From positions 124,001-188,000 of the forward strand of contig CAWGNG010000026.1 in NCBI GenBank assembly GCA_963823895.1: DNA of 64,000 nucleotides. Direction: 5' to 3'. Positions 16,739-24,803 of the stretch are shown here, in pieces; position 1 is the first letter of the stretch; every line of letters begins with the position of its first letter. The stretch is from G963675935 sp963823895. Its GTDB lineage: Bacteria; Planctomycetota; Planctomycetia; Pirellulales; Thermoguttaceae. Under the pieces are notes generated by a model, which was not told the origin of the DNA, did no database searches, and saw only the letters and a list, made by a program, of their open reading frames with translations. The translations under genes and the position numbers were made by a program.

Positions 16739-18538
16739 CTATGGGCTTTCGGTTTCGATCAACATCTGCTTGGCGAAGTCGTCGCGATCTAGGAAGGGCC
16801 ACAGGTCTTCCATCGGGACCGACTCCATCATGCCGTCGGCCCGCTGGCGAGAACTGACGCGGGGGGCGGTCGTCTGATTCGGCGAAATGTGGACGTCGCA
16901 AACGACCGGCCCCTCCTGCTCCAGGATCCGCCGCACCTGGCCGCGGATGTCCCGATGATCGCGGATTTCGGCGGTGGGCAACCCATAGGCGGCGGCCACC
17001 TTGATAATATCCGGGAGCGTCAAGCCGCTGTCGGGACCGCTGGCCACGTAGCGGCCGTCGAAATACGCCTTCTGGGTCGAGCGGATCGAGGCGTAGCCGT
17101 TGTTGTTCAGCACGAAGAGCTTCAGCGGCAGGTTGAGCCGCCGCAGCGTCTCGAACTCCTGGACGTTCAATTGCAGGCCGCCGTCGCCGTCGATGCAAAC
17201 GGTGCGTCGGCCCGAGGCCACGCAGCCGCCGATGGCCGCCGAGAGGCCGAAGCCCATCGGGCCGAGCCCCTGGCTGTTGAAAACGCGCACGCCGGCGGGG
17301 ACGCGGAAGGCCTGCATCGTCACTTCGCTTGACGCGCCCGAGCTGCCCGGCACAAGCAGATCGCCCGCCCGCATCTCGTCGGAAAGCACCTCGACGAGCA
17401 CGTAATTGCTCACACCCTCGCTGTCGTTCCAGTATTCGGGCAGAAGGACGGGAAAACGCTTCTTCCACTCGCGGCACTTGGCCCACCATGCGCCGCGATT
17501 TTTCGGGACAATGCGATTGCGTTCGGCGAGCATCGCTTGGAGGAACGCCCCCGCGTCGCCGCAGACGGGCAGGTCGATGTGCATTTGCAGCTTGGCGATT
17601 TCCGCCGGATCGACCTCGACGATGATCTTGGCCGCTCTCCGTGCGAAAGCGGCGTGATTGTAAGCCGTCTGACCCAGATCAAGCCGCGCGCCGAGAACGA
17701 GAATGCAGTCGGAGTTCTGTTGGGCGAGGTTCGCCGCCCGCTGCGCGACCGCGCCGGGGCGGCCGATGAAAAGCGGAGCGTCTTCCGCCAGGAAATCCAT
17801 CGCCTTCCAGGTGGTCAGCACGGGGATTTGCAGGATTTCGGCCAGTTTCAGGAACGACTCGACCGCCCCAGCCAGGCGGACGCCGTTGCCCACCAGGATC
17901 ACCGGCCGCTGGGCGGCGTTGAGCAGGCGAATCGCTTCGACCGCTTTCGGCAGGTCGGCGGTGCGGCGGGCGTCGGGAAGCTCGCTTGGATCGAACGCCG
18001 GCAATTTCGCCTCGTCCAATTCGGCGGCCTGCACGTCCAAGGGAATATCGAGCCAAACCGGCCCCGGCCGGCCGTGCTTGGCTAGGTAGAGCGCCTTGTC
18101 GAAATGGTATCGAATCGAACGGGGATCGTCGATCAACATCGCGTACTTGGTGATCGGCCGCACGATGTCGATGATGTTGATCTCCTGAAAGCCCATCTGC
18201 CGCACGCCGCGGCCGGTCAGCAGGTCGGGCCGCTTCACCTGGCCCGAGAGGATCAGCGTGGGGATCGAATCGAGCCACGAGCCGGCCACGCCGGTCACCG
18301 CGTTCGTGCCGCCGGGGCCGGTGGTGACCAGGGCCACGCCGAGATTGCCGGTGTATTGCGAGTAGGCGTCGGCGGCAACGGCTGCGGCCTGTTCGTGCAG
18401 ATTGCAGATGAACCTGAGTCTCTTTTCGCGGCCGAGCGAATCGACCAGGTGCATGCAGCCGCCGCCGGGCAACAGAAAAACGTCGCGCACGCCGGTTTCG
18501 GCGACGCGGCGCATCACGTAATCGGATAATTTCGTCAT
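16739..18538 (-). CDS. Acetolactate-synthase-like TPP enzyme (candidate YerE-type sugar carboligase)
   Basis: A 599-residue three-domain TPP enzyme. The N-terminal pyrimidine-binding domain has NLHEQAAAVAADAYSQYTG with the catalytic Glu near residue 48 and TTGPGGTNAVTGVAG. The central domain (about 200-330) has the FAD/Rossmann-like PVILVGNGVRLAG. The C-terminal PP domain has the GDG...NN motif (GDGGLQLNVQEFETL to VLNNNGYAS, about 450-480). No acetolactate synthase small subunit is adjacent, and the gene lies in a CDP-sugar cluster. YerE, a homologue in Yersinia, adds a two-carbon unit from pyruvate to C4 of the rfbFGH-derived CDP-4-keto-3,6-dideoxyhexose. I infer a similar branched-sugar role; a plain IlvB cannot be excluded. 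Confidence 0.82.
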   Translation of the reverse strand: MTKLSDYVMRRVAETGVRDVFLLPGGGCMHLVDSLGREKRLRFICNLHEQAAAVAADAYSQYTGNLGVALVTTGPGGTNAVTGVAGSWLDSIPTLILSGQVKRPDLLTGRGVRQMGFQEINIIDIVRPITKYAMLIDDPRSIRYHFDKALYLAKHGRPGPVWLDIPLDVQAAELDEAKLPAFDPSELPDARRTADLPKAVEAIRLLNAAQRPVILVGNGVRLAGAVESFLKLAEILQIPVLTTWKAMDFLAEDAPLFIGRPGAVAQRAANLAQQNSDCILVLGARLDLGQTAYNHAAFARRAAKIIVEVDPAEIAKLQMHIDLPVCGDAGAFLQAMLAERNRIVPKNRGAWWAKCREWKKRFPVLLPEYWNDSEGVSNYVLVEVLSDEMRAGDLLVPGSSGASSEVTMQAFRVPAGVRVFNSQGLGPMGFGLSAAIGGCVASGRRTVCIDGDGGLQLNVQEFETLRRLNLPLKLFVLNNNGYASIRSTQKAYFDGRYVASGPDSGLTLPDIIKVAAAYGLPTAEIRDHRDIRGQVRRILEQEGPVVCDVHISPNQTTAPRVSSRQRADGMMESVPMEDLWPFLDRDDFAKQMLIETESP

Positions 18539-18548
18539 CGTTCTGTCG

Positions 18549-18640
18549 TACTCGGCACACGCCGTGTGCCGCTTGCGTTGTTTTGGGCGTCTTCGGGAAG
18601 TTCCTCAGTCCGCCGGACGGCACACGGCGTGTGCCGAGTA
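18549..18640. repeat. 23-bp perfect inverted repeat around a 46-base loop
   Basis: Arms 18549-18571 and 18618-18640 (starting TACTCGGCACACGCCGTGTG) are perfect complements. Each arm is itself palindromic (GGCACAC..GTGTGCC), so several alternative cruciforms are possible. The right arm encodes the last residues of the HAD-like gene. Confidence 0.9.
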
Positions 18641-19225
18641 TGTTGGCTCCAATGTTGTCAACTCGTGCAAAATCCCCGCCAGGCTCACAGTCTCTCGATT
18701 CCAGGGTCGCGGGAAGCAAAACGTGCGAATTCCAAAGCGTTCGGCGGAGGCCAGATTGTCGCGATTGTCGTCGATGAAGGCGTCGATCGTCCCCCACTGC
18801 CGCAACGCCTCGCCCTTCGAGCGATCGTAGACGGGCGTCGGATTCCCCTCGCGCGGCGACGGAATGAAGTGGAACGAGCGGATCCAGAGGCCGAAGTGGC
18901 GGATGACCCAAGCCGCCGAGAGGTGGGCCGCCGCCAACGGCACGGCGCTGACGGCCACGTGCCGCATCCGCGAGCCGTGTTCGGTGAACCACTGCAACAC
19001 CTGCGGGACCGGTTCCATCTGCCGCGCGGCCTCCGACTGCCGAAACTCATCGAGCGACTCCAGGTATTCCGCCTTCGTACAGCCGAGGACGCTGCTCGGC
19101 GGGTTCTCCACGAGTTGCTCGTAACCGACCGCGCAGCCCGGGTGGGCGGGCAGCCACGTCCGCTCGAACCACGTCCGCATACAGTCGTTCAGCACGTCAT
19201 CCACGTCCCAGGCAATCGTCTTCAT
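18605..19225 (-). CDS. HAD-like phosphatase family protein
   Basis: A 206-residue protein beginning MKTIAWDVDDVLNDCM, a HAD motif I (DVDDV, with nucleophile and acid Asp). A later block, GTIDAFIDDNRDNLASAERFG, matches motif IV (DD) and IRTFCFPRPWN follows. Such proteins hydrolyse phosphate esters; the substrate here is unknown, possibly a sugar phosphate of the cluster (for example after the NeuB step). The start at ATG 19225 is supported by the family N-terminus. The final residues (YSAHAVCRPAD) come from the palindrome at 18618-18640, suggesting that the element replaced or extended the original C-terminus. Confidence 0.75.
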   Translation of the reverse strand: MKTIAWDVDDVLNDCMRTWFERTWLPAHPGCAVGYEQLVENPPSSVLGCTKAEYLESLDEFRQSEAARQMEPVPQVLQWFTEHGSRMRHVAVSAVPLAAAHLSAAWVIRHFGLWIRSFHFIPSPREGNPTPVYDRSKGEALRQWGTIDAFIDDNRDNLASAERFGIRTFCFPRPWNRETVSLAGILHELTTLEPTYSAHAVCRPAD

Positions 19226-19246
19226 TGCGTTCCCACCGCGGCGGAA

Positions 19247-19299
19247 GGGGACAGGCACATTTTTCGGCCCAAAAAGGGGCGAAAAATGAGCCAGTCCCC
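19247..19299. repeat. Imperfect palindrome of the GGGGACAGGCAC family
   Basis: GGGGACAGGCACATTTTTCG (19247-19266) pairs with 19280-19299 with two mismatches. Shares its arm core with the element inside the methyltransferase gene. Lies between the HAD-like and NeuB-like genes. Confidence 0.8.
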
Positions 19300-19319
19300 G
19301 ACCTGTGAACGGTTACGTT

Positions 19320-20825
19320 TCAGCCCAGCCAGTACCTCAACAGACTCTTGCGATGTTCGTTCACCGTGATCGCCGGATCGGTGTAGAAGGAGTCCTCGAT
19401 CGAGTGCGTCAAGGAGACTTCCTCCAGGACCGCGCCCCCCTTGGTGCCGAAACTGTGACGGGCGCCGGGCTCAACCACGACGACGTCGCCCGGTTTGCAG
19501 TTGCGGACCTGGCCGTCGAGATTGATCCACACGTCGCCGTAGAGCACGTGGAAACTCTCCTCCTTAGTCTTATGGTGTTGTTCGGGATGGTTCTGGCCCG
19601 GCAGCAGCACGAGGATCTTCTTGCAATACCCGCGGTTGACCGCCGTGAGCATCGTCAGCCCGAACTCGTCAAAACGGTCGATGCCGTAGTGGTGCGAAAT
19701 CTCCAGATCGACTTGGGCCGGCAGCACGACGCCGCTTTGCCGCAGCAGGTCGCGCACGCGGCAGACGATGGCGTACACTTTTTCGCGGAGATCGACGCTT
19801 TCGACGTCCGCGGCCAGCAGCGGGGCCTCGGCCGCAATGTCTTTCTTGGCGCGATGCTGCCGGTATTTCGACACGTCCTGGGCGGTCAACTGGCCGTCGA
19901 GCGTGGGGATGGCCAAAAGGACGTCGGCCGCAGTGATGTGCTCTCCGACGGCGATCGCCCGCTTGGCGAAGGCCCCGCGGCCCAAGGAGCGGAGTGAGGC
20001 GGTCTCGCCGCCGCTGAATTCCGAGCGTCTGCCCGAGATGCCGCAGAGTTGCAGCGCGGTCGCGGCAGCTTCGAGCCAGCGGGCGACCTGCTGCGGATTG
20101 GCCGAATAGGCGTTCAGCGGCCACTTGTCGGTGGGCACGCCGACGTGTTTCTCGATGACCCGCGCCCCCTTGGCCACCGCCAGCATCACCGATTGCACCT
20201 GCTCGGGGTCTTCGTGCGTGGAATACCCGATCGGCACACCCTTGTAGCGCTCCCGGAGCAAGTCGATCTGGTTGAGTTGCAGGTTGGCGTTGGGGGTCGG
20301 ATACTCGGCCACGCAGTGCAGCAGCGTCAACTCCTTCTCGCGGTGCTGGAAGAAGGAGACGACCTTGTCGATGTCCGCCAGGGCGACGCCTGCCACGGAG
20401 GCGATGATCGGCTTGTGCGTTTGCGCGATGCGTTCCAGCAGCGGCCAGTCGAGAAACGAGCAACTGGCGATCTTTAGCACGTCGAAACCGTGCTCCTCGA
20501 TCAGATCGACCGACGCCTCGTCGAACGGCGTGCAGATCGTCGTGAAACCCAGTTCGGCGGCGGCCTGCTTCAATTCGAGGAACTGCCCCTTCTCCAACCG
20601 CGTCTCCGAAAACCGCTTGATGTACTTCAGATCGGTGCGGTTGCGATAGGCGGGATGGATCAGCGTGTCCAGGTCGCGGTATTGCAGTTTGAAGCCGAAG
20701 CGGAAAGGAAAGTCTCGGCAGGCCGCGTGCATCTCGCGAATGATCCGCAGACCGTGTTCGAGGCGTCCCATGTGGTTGTTGGCCATCTCGAAGACGACAA
20801 GCGGGCTCTCGGCGTCGGTTCTCAT
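19320..20825 (-). CDS. NeuB-type nonulosonate synthase with SAF and cupin domains
   Basis: A 501-residue fusion. Residues about 8-265 form the NeuB TIM barrel (FEMANNHMGRLEHGLRII, FKLQYRD, TTICTPFDEASVDLI, YSTHEDPEQV, IEKHVGV), which condenses PEP with an N-acyl hexosamine or related sugar. A SAF (antifreeze-like) domain follows (about 285-340, RSLGRGAFAKRAIAVGEHIT). The last 150 residues are a cupin (QVDLEISHHYGIDRFDEFGL, HHKTKEESFHVLYGDV, KPGDVVVVEPGARHSFGTKGG). NeuB-SAF-cupin fusions occur in surface-sugar clusters; the cupin may be a sugar isomerase or binding domain. No CMP-sugar transferase (NeuA) or epimerase (NeuC) is visible. Its start overlaps the stop of the upstream glycosyltransferase by four bases. 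Confidence 0.9.
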   Translation of the reverse strand: MRTDAESPLVVFEMANNHMGRLEHGLRIIREMHAACRDFPFRFGFKLQYRDLDTLIHPAYRNRTDLKYIKRFSETRLEKGQFLELKQAAAELGFTTICTPFDEASVDLIEEHGFDVLKIASCSFLDWPLLERIAQTHKPIIASVAGVALADIDKVVSFFQHREKELTLLHCVAEYPTPNANLQLNQIDLLRERYKGVPIGYSTHEDPEQVQSVMLAVAKGARVIEKHVGVPTDKWPLNAYSANPQQVARWLEAAATALQLCGISGRRSEFSGGETASLRSLGRGAFAKRAIAVGEHITAADVLLAIPTLDGQLTAQDVSKYRQHRAKKDIAAEAPLLAADVESVDLREKVYAIVCRVRDLLRQSGVVLPAQVDLEISHHYGIDRFDEFGLTMLTAVNRGYCKKILVLLPGQNHPEQHHKTKEESFHVLYGDVWINLDGQVRNCKPGDVVVVEPGARHSFGTKGGAVLEEVSLTHSIEDSFYTDPAITVNEHRKSLLRYWLG

Positions 20826-21778
20826 GGGTCTACCTCCTCGAAATTGATTCGTTCCTTTTCGATAACCAGCGGCCGGTGAATCGTCTGCGTGTAGATGGCG
20901 CTGACGTATTCGCCGACGATGCCGGTGAAAAACAATTGTACCGCGGAAAAGAAGAAGATGCCGATCACCAAAGGCGCCATTCCAAGCTCAAAACTGTTCC
21001 AAAAGGCCAGCTTGTAAACCAGGTAGCCGAAGGCGACCAGCAGGCTCAGCGTGCCCAGGCAAAAGCCGGAAAAAGTGGCCAGGCGGAGCGGGATTTTCGA
21101 GTGGCTGGTGATGCCCAGCATCGCCGTGTCATACAGTTCATAAAGGTTGATTTTGCTCACGCCGCGTTCGCGCCGCTTCTGGGTGTACTCGATCTTGGCC
21201 GACGAAAAGCCGATTTCGGAGATCATGCCGCGGAGGTAGGGATGGGCATCGTCGAGCGTTCGCAAGATGTCGATCACTACCCGGTCATAGAGTCCGAAGC
21301 CGTTGAAGTTCGCGGTCAGTTCCACTGAGGCCAGCCGGCTGAGGAGGTTGTAATAGAACTTGCGGATCAGGAACATGATCGGCGACTCTTGGCTGCGGCT
21401 CTTCACTCCCATCACGATTTTGTAGCCCTGTTCCCATTTTTCGAGGAAGGCGGGGAACAAGTCGGGAGGTTCTTGCAGGTCGGCGGCGACGGAAATCGCG
21501 GCGTCGCCCCGGGCCTGGAGCAGGGCGTGGAAGTGCGAACAGACCGAGCCGAAGTTGCGGCTGTTGAGAATCACCTTGACGTTCGGGTCTTCGGCCGCCA
21601 GACGCCGCAAGATCGAGGGCGTGGCGTCGGTCGAGCAGTTGTCGATGAAGATGTGCTCGTAGCGGTACTTGCCCAGCGCGGCGAAGATGGCCTTCACCTG
21701 GCGATAGCACTCCTCTACGTTCGCTTCTTCGTTGTAGCAGGGCGTGACGATGCTGATCAGTTTCATGGTTTCACACAT
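20822..21778 (-). CDS. GtrB/DPM1-like family 2 glycosyltransferase
   Basis: A 318-residue protein. The GT2 domain (about 5-225) has ISIVTPCYNEEANVEECYR, FIDNCSTDATPSIL, NSRNFGSVCSHFHALLQ and AADLQEPPDLFPAF. The C-terminal part has two predicted membrane helices (about 233-258 and 270-295). This is the layout of polyprenyl-phosphate sugar transferases such as GtrB. It would load a sugar onto undecaprenyl phosphate on the cytoplasmic face. The ATG at 21778 overlaps the stop of the upstream SDR gene (TGATG) and the stop overlaps the NeuB start, so the three genes are translationally coupled. ATG 21766 is an alternative start. Confidence 0.92.
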   Translation of the reverse strand: MCETMKLISIVTPCYNEEANVEECYRQVKAIFAALGKYRYEHIFIDNCSTDATPSILRRLAAEDPNVKVILNSRNFGSVCSHFHALLQARGDAAISVAADLQEPPDLFPAFLEKWEQGYKIVMGVKSRSQESPIMFLIRKFYYNLLSRLASVELTANFNGFGLYDRVVIDILRTLDDAHPYLRGMISEIGFSSAKIEYTQKRRERGVSKINLYELYDTAMLGITSHSKIPLRLATFSGFCLGTLSLLVAFGYLVYKLAFWNSFELGMAPLVIGIFFFSAVQLFFTGIVGEYVSAIYTQTIHRPLVIEKERINFEEVDP

Positions 21779-22833
21779 CAGGCTGGTTCAAAGCTGCGAA
21801 TGGTTCTGCGGAAGCCCTCGGCGGGGCTCGTCGTCGGTCGCCAGCCGAGGGCCTTGATCTTGCTGGTATCGAACTGGGCCTCGGCGAATTTGCAGCGCAG
21901 ATCGGTCGTCGCCGCTTCGGGCTCTTCCCGCACGATCCGCAATTGCCGCTCGGGAAACAGGGCGATAAGCAGGTTGGCAAGTTCCAGGATGCTGCACTCC
22001 GCGGCCTCGTCGGCGACATTGTAGGCTTCGCCGGCCGCGCCGCGGAGCAGAACAGTGAAAAAGGCGGCGGTCACATCGGACAGGTAGCAGAACGACCGCC
22101 TCGCCGAGCCGTCGCTCTTCAACCGCAGCGGCCGGCGTTGGAGCACGTCGGCCACGAAGTCGCGGGAGACGCGGCCGTCGTCCAGCCGCATGCCCGGCCC
22201 GTAGGCGTGGCCGATGCGAACGATCTTCGCCGGCACGCCGAACTGATGCCGCCAGCAGGCGCAGAGCGTTTCGCCCAGCCGCTTGCTCTCGGCGTAGCAG
22301 AGATTGACATCCAGCGGGTCGATCACTCCGTAGTCCTGCTCGCCGAGCCGCTGCTCGGGCGATTTGGGCCGACCGTAAACGGCGCCGGAACTGAGGAAGA
22401 GAAACCCCTCGCTGCGGCTCTCACCGGCCAGCGCGAGCAGGTGCTGCGTGCCCCAGACGTTGGCGGCGACGGTCGCCAGCGGATCGCGGCCGAAATCCCG
22501 CGGGCTGGCCGGGCTGGCCCCGTGAATGATGAACTCGGGATGGCCGACCTCTGGCAACGGCCGGGTAACGTCGTGGGCGATCAAGCGCAGGTCCTGCCGG
22601 TTGCGGTAGGCATCCAGCCGCCGCTGGGCCTTCGCCAAACTCCGCACCAAGGCGATCACCTGCGTGTTCTGGCCCGGCACGGTTTCGTTCAGATAAAGGA
22701 GCGTTTCGACCAGATACGCCGGCAGAAACCCGCCGGCCCCGGAAATCAGCACCGTCTTGCCCCGGAAAGCCGACCACGGCAGATCGCTGCTGCAAATCCG
22801 CCGCAAATCCTCTTCGATCACAGTATGTCTCAT
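21778..22833 (-). CDS. NAD-dependent epimerase/dehydratase (extended SDR)
   Basis: A 351-residue extended SDR acting on nucleotide sugars. The nucleotide-binding motif is VLISGAGGFLPAYLVETLL (about 28-46), in which the third Gly of GxxGxxG is Pro, as in many UXS/dTDP-type relatives. Catalytic residues: FLFLSSGAVYG (Ser) and CYAESKRLGE (YxxxK, about residue 182). Later RIGHAYGPGMRLDDGRVSRDF and AYNVADEAAECSILEL match the substrate domain. Downstream of rfbG and radical SAM genes and coupled to the GT2 gene. It might reduce or epimerise the CDP-linked sugar (a YerF-like role), but the substrate is inferred only from context. Confidence 0.87.
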   Translation of the reverse strand: MRHTVIEEDLRRICSSDLPWSAFRGKTVLISGAGGFLPAYLVETLLYLNETVPGQNTQVIALVRSLAKAQRRLDAYRNRQDLRLIAHDVTRPLPEVGHPEFIIHGASPASPRDFGRDPLATVAANVWGTQHLLALAGESRSEGFLFLSSGAVYGRPKSPEQRLGEQDYGVIDPLDVNLCYAESKRLGETLCACWRHQFGVPAKIVRIGHAYGPGMRLDDGRVSRDFVADVLQRRPLRLKSDGSARRSFCYLSDVTAAFFTVLLRGAAGEAYNVADEAAECSILELANLLIALFPERQLRIVREEPEAATTDLRCKFAEAQFDTSKIKALGWRPTTSPAEGFRRTIRSFEPA

Positions 22834-22881
22834 GCAAACACCGCCTTACGACGGACCAGATCGCGAAAGCAAGGCGTTCTC

Positions 22882-24705
22882 TTACTCGTTCTTGCTGACC
22901 AGCGTGCGAATGTCGATGATCTCCTGCACGCCCGGATGCTGCGACCGCACCTGGGCGGCGATCTGCGTAGAACGGGCGGGGACGGCCACCACCACGGCCT
23001 GGATGCCCTCCCGCTCAATGATGTCGGGACTATTGATACGCTTGTCACTGACAGTCAACCGTTGTTTGGTCTCGGAAATGTCGATCAGATGCACGTTGGG
23101 GTCGCGCAGCACCGCCGACCCGCCCACGAGATCCATTGTGTGGTAGTTCACCCCCCAGACGGCCAACTTGCGATGCGTGTCCAGCAGACGCGCCAGGTTG
23201 GAGTCAATCGTTGCCCGCAAGTCTCCCGTTAGAAGCGTGGTGTACTTTTGTTTGCAGTTGTGGCAGGTGATAAAGCTGCCGGAAAACAGCGGCACATCCT
23301 CCCAGCGGTTATCCTTGCCGCAGGCGACGCATACCCCTTCGACGACAACCCTCCCCGCGGAGCCATCCGCTACCGTCACTTTCGGCGAGACCAGTTTCTT
23401 CGTCAGGCTGATCGGCGCCTCCGTGACCTCCTTTGCCAAACTGGCGAACTCGGCCGCACTCAACCGCGAGACGTTGACCTGCGGGCAGCCGGAGCGAAGA
23501 AACTCGACGCGGTCCTTGATGATCCCGCGGTCGCACGCCTGCTCGTAGAGCAACGAGCCGGGGTAGCAGGTGATGAAGTTCAGCGTGATCCGGTACTCGG
23601 CGTGTTCGCGCCACCAGCGTAAGGTGTTCTGGGCAGTCTCCCAGGTTTCCGCGGCGTCCCCAAAGATGAACCCACCTTCCAAGGCGATGCCGGAGTCGTG
23701 GACGATTTTCAGTGCCCGCTCGATCTGGGCGACGGTGATGTGCTTCCGCATACTCTTCAGCACGGAGTCGTCGGCGCTCTCCAGTCCAAAAGACATTACC
23801 TCGCAGCCGCCCCTTCGCAGCGTCGCCACCAAGTCCTCGGTGATGTTATCGACGCGGAACTGCGCCCACCAGTGGACACGGTACTTCTCCATGCGGTTGC
23901 AGAAATCAACGACCCTGCGGATGTCGCTGCCGAAAAGCTCGTCCGACAAGGAAATGTAGTTCAGCCCGTACTGTGTCACCAGGTAATCAAGCTCGGCAAA
24001 GAACCCGTCCAGTGAGCGGCGGCGGTATTTTCTGCCGATGGGGTGGAAGCAGAAGGTGCAGTCATAGGGGCAGGAGCGGCTGGTTAGCATGAACACCGTT
24101 CGTGGCGTATTCATTCCTGCCAAGCCGGGAGGAGCGGACTGCAAGTATTCGCGAATGGCGAAGCCCTCGTAATCCGGCCAGGGGATGGAGTCGATGTCCT
24201 CGATTTCCTTGCGAGCCGCGGTTCGCTGGTAGCCGTTCGCGCAGCGGTAGATTAGGCCGTTTACCGACTCCACGCGCACCTCGCCGTCCTCCCAGGTGCG
24301 GGCGAGCTCGCAGATCGTCTCCTCACCCTCGCCGATCACGCCGTAGTCGGCAAACTCCAGGGCCTCCATCGCCGCCTCGGGATCGCCGGAGATGATTCCG
24401 CCGCCCACTACGGTAGCGAGAGTTGGCCGCCGCTGCTTGGCGGCCGCCAAGACTGCGCGGATAGTGCTGAATTGGAACGATTGTCCGCCCGTGGCCACCA
24501 CGTCGATGGCGTGCTTGTCGATTTCTGCTGCAATGATGTCCTCGACCGTCCCTTCGAGGTGGTTGAGGTTCACGGTGTAGACGTTGAATCCCGCCTTCTT
24601 GAGCGCCGCCGAGACGTACGGGAGTCCCAGGGGAAAGGAGTACCCGTCGGTTGGAACCTGGACGAGACGGGGCATGATCAGTAGGTAGTTTAGCCGCTTG
24701 CTCAT
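22882..24705 (-). CDS. Cobalamin-binding radical SAM protein with zinc ribbon and Rossmann-like tail
   Basis: A 607-residue protein. Order: B12-binding domain (about 1-150, PLGLPYVSAALKKAGFNVYT, VVGGGIISGDPE), radical SAM domain (about 195-400) with SCPYDCTFC (CX3CX2C) and LSDELFGSD, then a zinc-ribbon (CVACGKDN ... ITCHNCKQ, about 470-505) and a final Rossmann-like domain (LAVWGVNYHTMDLVGGSAV, INSPDIIEREGIQAVVVAVP). That tail resembles the C-terminal domain of the methyltransferase at 15424-16647. Class B radical SAM enzymes of this type commonly methylate or rearrange unactivated carbons. The protein belongs to the sugar cluster by position. The reaction is not known. Confidence 0.88.
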   Translation of the reverse strand: MSKRLNYLLIMPRLVQVPTDGYSFPLGLPYVSAALKKAGFNVYTVNLNHLEGTVEDIIAAEIDKHAIDVVATGGQSFQFSTIRAVLAAAKQRRPTLATVVGGGIISGDPEAAMEALEFADYGVIGEGEETICELARTWEDGEVRVESVNGLIYRCANGYQRTAARKEIEDIDSIPWPDYEGFAIREYLQSAPPGLAGMNTPRTVFMLTSRSCPYDCTFCFHPIGRKYRRRSLDGFFAELDYLVTQYGLNYISLSDELFGSDIRRVVDFCNRMEKYRVHWWAQFRVDNITEDLVATLRRGGCEVMSFGLESADDSVLKSMRKHITVAQIERALKIVHDSGIALEGGFIFGDAAETWETAQNTLRWWREHAEYRITLNFITCYPGSLLYEQACDRGIIKDRVEFLRSGCPQVNVSRLSAAEFASLAKEVTEAPISLTKKLVSPKVTVADGSAGRVVVEGVCVACGKDNRWEDVPLFSGSFITCHNCKQKYTTLLTGDLRATIDSNLARLLDTHRKLAVWGVNYHTMDLVGGSAVLRDPNVHLIDISETKQRLTVSDKRINSPDIIEREGIQAVVVAVPARSTQIAAQVRSQHPGVQEIIDIRTLVSKNE

Positions 24706-24803
24706 CGTTGCTGTACTTCCTTTGTTTCCTCAGGGCACATCAGCCGGTTCGCGCATTTGGCCGACATACTGCCCGACCACGATTCGCGTCTGCCGCTCAT
24801 TGT

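Noticed and set aside
16739..18538. TPP enzyme considered as biosynthetic IlvB
   Set aside because: No ilvH or ilvC neighbour and a CDP-sugar context; kept only as an alternative.
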